DNA from: DASXUX01 sp036504595
GTDB taxonomy: Bacteria > Planctomycetota > SZUA-567 > H5-PLA8
DNA: 64,000 nucleotides
NCBI GenBank assembly: GCA_036504595.1
Contig: DASXUX010000053.1
Location: forward strand, 124,001-188,000
Reading direction: 5' to 3'
A program made the position numbers and the translations under genes. The stretch's first letter is position 1; every line of letters begins with the position of its first letter. Below are positions 58,050 through 64,000 of the stretch, one piece after another. Below the pieces are notes generated by a model, which saw only the letters and a list, made by a program, of their open reading frames with translations, had not been told where the DNA came from and did not search any database.

Positions 58050-58090
58050 GCAACCACGCAAACGCGCGGGAACAAGAGGGAATGGCCTGC

Positions 58091-58768
58091 ATGGAAACAA
58101 GCAGAAGAATCGGCTACGTTCTCAATCACTTCCGTCCGCGCGACGCCGGACTGATGAAGGAAATCGCCGCGCACGCGGCAGCCGGCTCAACGGTGGAGAT
58201 CTTCTGTCTTCATTCGCCGCGAACCATTCGTGCCGTTCGAAAGGTACTTCCCTTTTCGTTACGCGTCACCGTTCTTCCTGACCTCGTTAAAGACGAGGAA
58301 GATGCGTGGATGAGTCTCCGCGCCGCAAGCCGGGTTCTGCCTGGCTTCTGGAACACACTCGCCGCGGCAAGCGGACAGCCGGCGGAGCAGGTCATCCCTG
58401 CCGTTTGCGTGGCTGAGATCGCGCGCCAGCGAGGTCTGACGCATTTGCACGCATCCTCGGGCGGAGCGCCCGTCGCCGTGGCGCGCCTGGCGGCTCAACT
58501 GGCCCAGATCAGCTATAGCTTTCGTGTGTGGCGCCGGGACATTGCGTGCGGAAACGCGCAAAGCGCGCAGTTCGAGGGAACGTTGGTGGAAGCGCGGGCG
58601 GTCTTTGTCGCCAGCGACTACTGCGCGGCCTGGCTGCGTCGAAACCACGCGCTGGCGGCCGAACGTATTCAGCACGTACGACGCGACGGGATGGCAGCGT
58701 GGGAACGTTTCTTTGAGTCGCTGCGCGCCGAAAGCGATCTGCCGGGCAGGCTGCCGCAAACCTGCTGA
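58091..58768 (+). CDS. isolated N-terminal half of a GT-B glycosyltransferase
   Basis: 225 aa from the ATG at 58091 (an ATG three codons upstream is equally possible). It resembles the acceptor half of WcaL/EpsF-type glycosyltransferases: RIGYVLNHFRPRDAGLMKEI, IARQRGLTHLHASSGGAPVA, AQLAQISYSFRVWRRDIACG and FVASDYCAAWLRRN. Then, where the donor-binding Rossmann domain should begin, it ends with AERIQHVRRDGMAAWERFFE and a stop. Several usually conserved residues (HAHF to HASS, TAHAxDI to RVWRRDI) are changed, so catalytic activity is unlikely. It is either a truncated gene or a partner/regulatory protein; the clean length and reading frame leave both open. It follows the sigma54 activator after about 40 nt. 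Confidence 0.6.
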   Translation: METSRRIGYVLNHFRPRDAGLMKEIAAHAAAGSTVEIFCLHSPRTIRAVRKVLPFSLRVTVLPDLVKDEEDAWMSLRAASRVLPGFWNTLAAASGQPAEQVIPAVCVAEIARQRGLTHLHASSGGAPVAVARLAAQLAQISYSFRVWRRDIACGNAQSAQFEGTLVEARAVFVASDYCAAWLRRNHALAAERIQHVRRDGMAAWERFFESLRAESDLPGRLPQTC

Positions 58769-58786
58769 GCGGCTGTCGCGATAACC

Positions 58787-59854
58787 TTAGCGTTCGATGA
58801 TTCCCGAGTGCTTCAGCCAGGCGCAGCTCATGTCGAGTCCCGCCTCCACGTCGAAATGCGGCCTGTAGCCGAGCATCTGCTCGGCCTTGCCGGAAGGATA
58901 ATGCGCCTTCAAGCCGTACAGTGCCAACTGGTCCGACGTTGCTGTCGCGCGCAGAGTGGATTCGGCTGATTTCAGCGCGGACTTGATGCGGCGACTGCGA
59001 TTGGCTACGGAGATCAGCAGGCCGCGGTGCTTTTCGAGCATGAACTTGCCGAAGCAGCGGGCTGGAAACAGCAGTCGCGATCTCCAGCGCGCCAGCGTCG
59101 GGTTCACGTTCTTCAACTCTGGCAAACCAAGCGCCTTGTTGAACTCTGCAAAGTACTCGCTCCAGGTGACCGCACTCGGTCCGTTGACGTTGAACGCCTG
59201 TCCGTTGGCGGCCTCGCATCTTAAGGCGCGGCGAATGGCCTGAACCACATCGAGCACGTAGACCAGGTTGCAGGTCCCGCCTCCCGCCGAGCCGATATTG
59301 CCCCACTGTCCGGTCAGCAGACGCAGGGCGACGTTCGTCGTCCACCACGTGCTGTACGGGCCGTAAACGATGGTCGGCCGCAGGATGACCGTCTTCACTC
59401 CGCGCTGATGGTAGGCGTGGCACAGGTACTCGCTGGCCACTTTCGCCTGGGAATACTCGCTGCCGTGGCGCGCGAACGGCGTGTCCTCAGGCACGTGGCC
59501 GGGCGCATCACCGTAGACCGCGATCGAACTGAGATGAATAACGCGCGCGTGGATCTGGAGAGCGGCTTCCAAAACGTTGCGCGTGCCATCGACGATCGTA
59601 TGGCCGTCTGCCGTGGCGCAGTGGACAATGTCCGTGCAGCCATCTGCGGCCATGGCAACGCTGGCGGGATCGTTGACGTCACACAATACGATTTCCATTG
59701 GAAAACGCGCGATGCGCGCCGCGCTGGGCCAGCGCCGCACGCCGGCGCGCACATGCCAGTTGCCTTGCAGGTGCAGCATCTCGGCAACCCATCCGCCGAT
59801 GAACCCGCCCGCGCCGGTGATCAGAATCGTGCGCGCCTCATCAGTTCGCTTCAT
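58787..59854 (-). CDS. NAD-dependent epimerase/dehydratase (extended SDR)
   Basis: 355 aa from the ATG at 59854. Rossmann motif TILITGAGGFIGGWVAEMLH, ADGCTDIVHCATADGHTIVD, IHLSSIAVYGDAPGHVPEDT and the catalytic Y-x3-K in GSEYSQAKVASEYLCHAYHQ, then VILRPTIVYGPYSTWWT. This is an extended SDR acting on a nucleotide sugar: epimerase, dehydratase or 4-ketoreductase. The last would complement gmd, but the sequence does not decide. Its start overlaps the end of the Gfo/Idh gene by 14 nt, so the two are translationally coupled. Last gene of the minus-strand EPS operon. Confidence 0.88.
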   Translation of the reverse strand: MKRTDEARTILITGAGGFIGGWVAEMLHLQGNWHVRAGVRRWPSAARIARFPMEIVLCDVNDPASVAMAADGCTDIVHCATADGHTIVDGTRNVLEAALQIHARVIHLSSIAVYGDAPGHVPEDTPFARHGSEYSQAKVASEYLCHAYHQRGVKTVILRPTIVYGPYSTWWTTNVALRLLTGQWGNIGSAGGGTCNLVYVLDVVQAIRRALRCEAANGQAFNVNGPSAVTWSEYFAEFNKALGLPELKNVNPTLARWRSRLLFPARCFGKFMLEKHRGLLISVANRSRRIKSALKSAESTLRATATSDQLALYGLKAHYPSGKAEQMLGYRPHFDVEAGLDMSCAWLKHSGIIER

Positions 59855-60905
59855 GTGTCGCCTCAATCGAGTGTGGCCTATGTGACGTGTGGGTCGCACG
59901 CGGCGAGTACCACGGCAGCTTGAAACGGCGGACAGACTGATAGCAGAGATCGAGCAGCGAAAGCGAAGGAAGCACATCCGCACCCGAAATCAGGGCCGTT
60001 GGCGCCGAAGCGCCGATCTGCTCAATGAAACTGCGCAGCAGCGGCTGGGCAAAGTTTCCATACGCGGGAACGCTCCCGACGGTGAGTTGCTGAGGCGGAC
60101 CATAGTCTGGCGTGACCGACAGCGCGTTCCAATCCCAGACGCCGGCTTCAATAGTGCCGCGCTCGAAGCGAATGCGGATGCTGTTACGCTGCTTGCTCAG
60201 CCAACTCAGGCGCACGGTGATCTCGCACTGATGAGACTGTAGAACAACCTTTGCGGTTGCTTCGGGACCGCCGAATGAGTCGCTTTCGAAACTTACTACC
60301 TGCGGCGGCTGGCCCAGCCACCAGCAAAGCGTGTCCATCGCGTGCGCGCCCAGGTCCAGCAGCACACCGCGAGGCTGCTTGCCCGCCGACTGAAAGTAGA
60401 AGCCCGAGGCCGTCGGCCAGTTGAAGTGATCGCCTTCAGCCCAGTCGATGCTGAGAGGAACGCCCAGCGTGCCTGATTCGATGATCTGTTTGATGTGCGC
60501 GTAACTGGGGAACAGACGCCGTGTATTATTCACGAGAAGCTGACGCTGCATGCGTTTGGCGAGCGCCACCAGCAGCGCCGCTTCCTCGTAGCTGTCGGCC
60601 ATCGGCTTTTCGAGCAGCACGTGCACGCCGCGCTCCAGCGCCTGCAATGCCATCGGGCCATGCAGGTGGTGCGGCACGGCCAGAATCACGCCGTCGGCCT
60701 CCGCGAGCGCCCCCGCGAAATCGGATGTCGTACGTGGGATCTGGTGCTTCCTGCCCGCGGCGCTGGCGCGATCGGCATCGCGATCGACGAGGATGATCGA
60801 CTCCCGCGGGAGCAGATTCACCAAGCCTGGCAAGTGGAACGAATCGGCCATCGCTCCGCAACCCACGAGAGCAATGGTGGGAGATTTATGCGGCTCCGAA
60901 TTCAT
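59841..60905 (-). CDS. Gfo/Idh/MocA family oxidoreductase
   Basis: 354 aa from the ATG at 60905. N-terminal NAD(P)-binding domain: TIALVGCGAMADSFHLPGLV, DGVILAVPHHLHGPMALQAL and VHVLLEKPMADSYEEAALLV (the conserved EKP with catalytic Lys). C-terminal domain: GVLLDLGAHAMDTLCWWLGQ (catalytic His region). Members oxidise or reduce sugars and sugar nucleotides, e.g. in synthesis of acetamido-sugars or ketosugars. A start in the preceding repeat (60947) is formally open but improbable. Coupled to the SDR downstream and preceded by the beta-helix gene, whose stop lies in the intervening family B repeat. Confidence 0.9.
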   Translation of the reverse strand: MNSEPHKSPTIALVGCGAMADSFHLPGLVNLLPRESIILVDRDADRASAAGRKHQIPRTTSDFAGALAEADGVILAVPHHLHGPMALQALERGVHVLLEKPMADSYEEAALLVALAKRMQRQLLVNNTRRLFPSYAHIKQIIESGTLGVPLSIDWAEGDHFNWPTASGFYFQSAGKQPRGVLLDLGAHAMDTLCWWLGQPPQVVSFESDSFGGPEATAKVVLQSHQCEITVRLSWLSKQRNSIRIRFERGTIEAGVWDWNALSVTPDYGPPQQLTVGSVPAYGNFAQPLLRSFIEQIGASAPTALISGADVLPSLSLLDLCYQSVRRFKLPWYSPRATHTSHRPHSIEATHEAN

Positions 60906-60924
60906 CGTCAGCACCTCGTATTTT

Positions 60925-60950
60925 GGCGCAATCCAGGGGGATTGCATTAC
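60925..60950. repeat. Family B repeat supplying the stop of the beta-helix gene
   Basis: GGCGCAATCCAGGGGGATTG then CATTAC at 60925-60950. On the minus strand GTAATGCAATCC begins the repeat, and the TAA (60949-60947) is the stop codon of the beta-helix gene. Confidence 0.7.
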
Positions 60951-63154
60951 TTGGTCACCTTGTACTTGCCATTCTTGCTCGTGCAGTGGCCACTCACCGT
61001 TGCTGCGAAGGTCTTCCCGCCGACGACGATGGAGACGCGGATGTCTGGCACGGCCTTATCGCTGCTCACGAGCATTCCGCTCTTCAGCCACGTTTGCGCC
61101 CAAGTGCCGTGGCTTAACGTCACCGCGAGCACAGCACCCGGGGCGGTTGCCGCGGTTACCTGAGGCGACGGAGGGACTGAACGCGAGCGTTTCAGGCGCA
61201 CCTTGCCCTGGGCCGAGGACGCGTTTGAACGCGAACTTAAAGTGAAGGCAAACGTCGCGCCGCTGACGTCGATGGAAAGCATCTGGCCCGCAGGAGAAAA
61301 ATCAGCCGGCAGTCCGGCAAGAGTGGCGACCAGATTCACCGAGTCCGTCTGCAACGCGCTCGTGCTTGCCGAAGCTTTGAATGCGGAGAGCGTCAGGTTG
61401 CCGCGCGGTGCGGGGTCGCCGCTGAACTCGCAGGCGCCAATGTCGAAAGCGAGCCGCGGAATCGCGGTACCGAAGAAGTCCCGCGGACCGGGATCGATGC
61501 TGAAGCTTTTCGTCAAGTTCAGTGCGGCATCGATGGCTGGAGATGCGCTTTGCAGCGCGTACGCGGTAAACGTTTCGAGCGCGTCGGCATTGCCGATGGT
61601 TCCGCCGGCGCCTGGGTTCACGAGCAGTGGATCGGCGTACAGTCCGAGCTGCACCGAATCCATCGTTTCCTCTCCGGTGTACGCGCGCCATGCGGGAAGA
61701 TTGGCGAACGTCAAACCATTCCACTGGATGTTCAGCGCGTCGCCGCCAGCCCAGTAGAGGTTGTTCTGAAAGAGCCAGCCGGAATCCTGGCCCGTGAAAT
61801 CGACGATAGGAATGCCGTCCGTTGTCATGAAGATGTTGTTGCGCAGATGAAACTGTGCGGCGTCCGTGACAAACCAAACTGCGCGCGGCGAGCCGTTGCT
61901 GGCGCCGCTCGTGAAGATGGTGTTGTTGTAGATTTCGCAGCTCAGCATGCCGCTGCCTTTGTTGCAGACCTGGAGTCCGGCAAAACCGTTTTTACGGCCG
62001 TCGTTCTCACTGACGTTGTAACGAACGATGTTGTTGCTCCAGGGCCCGGCGCCGGAGTACTGGAAAAGGCCTAGACCGGCTCCATCGTTGTCATGCGTGT
62101 AGTTGTATTGCAGAATCGAATGGGTCGTGGCGCCATCGAGGTCCGCGCCGCCGCCATCGTTGATGCCGCCGGTGTGGTTGTTCCAGGACTCATTTGATTG
62201 AATGAGCATGTTGTTCGAGTCGTGGCACCAGAGGCCGCAGGGGCCATCTTCTGACGTGCAAAGTGCGCCATTGCCGTGCGCCAGGCAGCGTTCAACGATT
62301 CCGCCATCCACTTGGCCAAGCACGGCGCCGCTGCCGGAGTTCGTCGTCAGCGTTGGATCGCCGGTGTTGTTGAAGAACTCGCAATGGCCGACGTACACGT
62401 TTGTGAGGGCGTACTTCGCCGCACCCCACGTGCGCAGGCCGTCGCACCGGTTATCGTGAATGACGGCGTTTGTGATCCGCACATCGTTGTAGCCACTGGC
62501 GCCGCTTTTTCCGGCAATGAGAATTCCGTTGCGAAAGTCACTGATCTCGACGCTATCCACATAAATATGACTGAGCTTCACGTCGCCGGCCAAATCGCAA
62601 AAGATGACCAGCGCCGCGCCAGTGTTCGTTTCCGCACCGCTGCCTCGAAAGTTCAAGTTGAGTATGTTCAGCCCGCCCGTGTTGTACGCGTAAAACGCGT
62701 TCGACGCGCCGCCATCGATCGTGGCGCGTCCCGTTCCCCAGGATGAGAGTGTGATTGGAGCGTCGGCTGTGCCGGCGTCTTTCGCGTCGAGGTAAATGCG
62801 GCCGGTGAACGTTTGTCCTGCCTCAAAAAGAATGCTGTCTCCGGTGGCGAAGCTGACGGTGTTCACCTTCGCGATGCTGCACCAGGCCTGCTCCGGCGAA
62901 GTTCCGCTCTGGGTGTCAATGCCATTGGCGCCCACGTAGTAGGTCGTTGCAGGGAAGCAGGCGCTCGCCGCGCCCGCGCCGAGTATGGCGATCAACCAGC
63001 GTAGAAGATGGAAACCCGCACGCGTCCGCGGGTCGGTGCGCGGACGCGTGACGGGTCGGTATTGCGTCGGAGCTTCTTCACGTGTGAGAAACTCCATCGC
63101 GGCCAGTTGAGTGAAGGGGTGCATCGCAGCGGGAGAGCGGAGCGTCAGCGTCAT
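60947..63154 (-). CDS. exported right-handed beta-helix protein
   Basis: 735 aa from the ATG at 63154 (AAGGA 8 nt upstream). An unusually long N-terminal stretch of about 45 residues, partly encoded by a GTGACGCG-type repeat (RPVTRPRTDPRTRAG), precedes the membrane/signal helix LLRWLIAILGAGAASACFPA. Then comes a parallel beta-helix with typical phrases: YVGANGIDTQSGTSPEQAWC, ISDFRNGILIAGKSGASGYN, GLRTWGAAKYALTNVYVGHC, LIQSNESWNNHTGGINDGGG and IYNNTIFTSGASNGSPRAVW. Members at EPS loci are often polysaccharide lyases or mannuronan-epimerase-like; catalytic residues cannot be assigned. The C-terminal 160 residues form another beta-rich domain. It starts 3-12 nt after the sugar-transferase stop. 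Confidence 0.8.
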   Translation of the reverse strand: MTLTLRSPAAMHPFTQLAAMEFLTREEAPTQYRPVTRPRTDPRTRAGFHLLRWLIAILGAGAASACFPATTYYVGANGIDTQSGTSPEQAWCSIAKVNTVSFATGDSILFEAGQTFTGRIYLDAKDAGTADAPITLSSWGTGRATIDGGASNAFYAYNTGGLNILNLNFRGSGAETNTGAALVIFCDLAGDVKLSHIYVDSVEISDFRNGILIAGKSGASGYNDVRITNAVIHDNRCDGLRTWGAAKYALTNVYVGHCEFFNNTGDPTLTTNSGSGAVLGQVDGGIVERCLAHGNGALCTSEDGPCGLWCHDSNNMLIQSNESWNNHTGGINDGGGADLDGATTHSILQYNYTHDNDGAGLGLFQYSGAGPWSNNIVRYNVSENDGRKNGFAGLQVCNKGSGMLSCEIYNNTIFTSGASNGSPRAVWFVTDAAQFHLRNNIFMTTDGIPIVDFTGQDSGWLFQNNLYWAGGDALNIQWNGLTFANLPAWRAYTGEETMDSVQLGLYADPLLVNPGAGGTIGNADALETFTAYALQSASPAIDAALNLTKSFSIDPGPRDFFGTAIPRLAFDIGACEFSGDPAPRGNLTLSAFKASASTSALQTDSVNLVATLAGLPADFSPAGQMLSIDVSGATFAFTLSSRSNASSAQGKVRLKRSRSVPPSPQVTAATAPGAVLAVTLSHGTWAQTWLKSGMLVSSDKAVPDIRVSIVVGGKTFAATVSGHCTSKNGKYKVTK

Positions 63155-63166
63155 GGTGCCCATCCT

Positions 63167-63868
63167 TTAGTATGCGCCTTCTCTGAAGAGGACGACTTTG
63201 ACGGTGCGCAGGAGGATCGCCAGATCGAGCGTGATCGATCGCGTCGCGACGTACTGACAATCGAACTGGACGCGTTGTTCGTAGGTCGTGTTGTTGCGGC
63301 CGGAGACCTGCCACAGCCCCGTGATGCCCGGCGTCACCTGCGTGTACGTGTCCAGCTTCGCGCCGTACTTCTTGAATTCGTTGGCGACGATGGGGCGCGG
63401 GCCGACGAGCGACATCTCGCCGACGAAGACATTCCAGAGTTGGGGCAGTTCATCGAGGCTGGTGATGCGGAGCAAGCGGCCTACGCGCGTGACGCGCGGG
63501 TCGTCGCGCAATTTCTGATCGCGTTCCCACTCCGCTCGGAGAACGGGATCTTGCGCCAGAGTTCTCTTGAGGATTTCGTCGCCGTTGGTCGCCATCGTCC
63601 GGAACTTCAGCACTCGAAACCTGCGGCGACTGCGGCCGAAGCGCTCATGGCGATAGAAGACGGGGCCGCGGCTGTCGAGCTTGATGGCCAGTGCGATCAG
63701 AGCGCAAAACGGCACGATGACGATTCCGCCGATGATGACGCATGCCAGATCGATGGCCCGCTTGATCCGCCAGTATTTCTCCTTGGAGGAGAGCGCCGGT
63801 CGTGACAAACGGCGCAGAACGAGGGTCGTGCGCATGAGCGCATCGGAGTGACTCAGGGTTTGCAGCAT
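63167..63868 (-). CDS. initiating sugar-phosphate transferase (WbaP/ExoY type)
   Basis: 233 aa bacterial sugar transferase (polyprenyl-phosphate phosphoglycosyltransferase). One membrane hairpin (AIDLACVIIGGIVIVPFCAL), then the catalytic region: RGPVFYRHERFGRSRRRFRV, LKFRTMATNGDEI, RVTRVGRLLRITSLDELPQL (the DE pair with catalytic Asp), NVFVGEMSLVGPRPIVANEF and TPGITGLWQVSGRNNTTYEQ. It lacks the N-terminal WbaP membrane domain, so it is like ExoY. It attaches the first sugar phosphate to undecaprenyl phosphate. GGAGG lies 8 nt before the ATG at 63868. First gene of the minus operon (transferase, beta-helix, Gfo/Idh, SDR), with a sigma54 element 52-67 nt upstream. Confidence 0.95.
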   Translation of the reverse strand: MLQTLSHSDALMRTTLVLRRLSRPALSSKEKYWRIKRAIDLACVIIGGIVIVPFCALIALAIKLDSRGPVFYRHERFGRSRRRFRVLKFRTMATNGDEILKRTLAQDPVLRAEWERDQKLRDDPRVTRVGRLLRITSLDELPQLWNVFVGEMSLVGPRPIVANEFKKYGAKLDTYTQVTPGITGLWQVSGRNNTTYEQRVQFDCQYVATRSITLDLAILLRTVKVVLFREGAY

Positions 63869-63919
63869 TGAGCTTCCCTCCAGATTCGTGCGTTGGTCTT
63901 GTGGACGGGTGACGAGAGT

Positions 63920-63935
63920 TGCACGCCGCGTGCCA
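63920..63935 (-). promoter_or_regulatory. sigma54 -24/-12 promoter element
   Basis: Minus-strand TGGCACGCGGCGTGCA: perfect TGGCACG, GG-N10-GC spacing, and TGCA at -12 (consensus TTGCA, one mismatch). Transcription would start near 63908, giving a leader of about 40 nt to the ATG at 63868. The rest of the sequence to the window end (63936-64000) shows no recognisable gene. Confidence 0.65.
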
Positions 63936-64000
63936 CGGGAACTACGCGGAGGCAGCGGATCATTCAGCCAGAATCTGCGGATGAAAATCGGGCGATCGAA

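Noticed and set aside
58787..59854. GDP-fucose synthase partner of Gmd
   Set aside because: The SDR core is present but I cannot see the sequence features specific to GDP-fucose synthase, and its coupling to a Gfo/Idh gene suggests another pathway, so I kept a general SDR call.

Overview
The window is GC-rich and gene-dense. It most likely comes from a Planctomycetota or other PVC-type bacterium. The signs are an ECF sigma factor paired with a zinc-finger/FecR anti-sigma regulator, a Ser/Thr kinase, an FHA-containing sigma54 activator, URO-D, CBM9-like and PKD secreted proteins, short 'RRWLRFSLRTLVIG'-type membrane proteins, and many families of short interspersed repeats. The phylum is inferred; no rRNA or other universal marker gene is present and no tRNA was recognised.

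Regions. (1) 1-4.3 kb: anti-sigma/FecR regulator (cut by the window edge), ECF sigma factor, class III aminotransferase. (2) 4.5-9 kb: a kaiC-kaiB-kaiB-hybrid histidine kinase operon. (3) 9.2-15 kb: URO-D family protein, Phd-like protein, matrixin/PKD secreted protein, ABC exporter. (4) 15.1-23.9 kb: a six-gene membrane oxidoreductase operon of the Hyf/complex I type whose large subunit lacks the NiFe cysteines (an energy-converting hydrogenase-related, Ehr-like complex), headed by an HTH-EIIA(Ntr) fusion. (5) 24-26.7 kb: two secreted proteins with CBM9-like domains. (6) 27.2-42 kb: a lower-GC accessory stretch with an amino-acid ABC importer, pirin/MarR/flavin-reductase genes, gene remnants, small basic proteins, a SUI1 protein and unrecognised secreted or membrane proteins. 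(7) 42-45.9 kb: Ser/Thr kinase and an AraC-like protein. (8) 46.4-64 kb: an exopolysaccharide locus with an outer-membrane barrel, glycosyltransferases, pyruvyl transferase, O-antigen-type polymerase, GDP-mannose dehydratase, SDR, Gfo/Idh oxidoreductase, beta-helix protein and initiating sugar-phosphate transferase, with an FHA-GAF-sigma54 activator in the middle.

Two themes stand out. First, at least eight families of short repeats fill gene junctions. Several copies lie in frame inside conserved proteins (hydrogenase-type subunits, glycosyltransferase, aminotransferase, AraC-like protein), and three supply the stop codon of the gene before them. One family is a 48-bp palindrome whose two copies differ by changes that keep the stem paired. 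Second, the exopolysaccharide locus has a good sigma54 -24/-12 element (63920-63935) just upstream of the initiating transferase and two weaker ones in the divergent 49.8-50.0 kb intergenic region, which makes the locally encoded activator the obvious candidate regulator.
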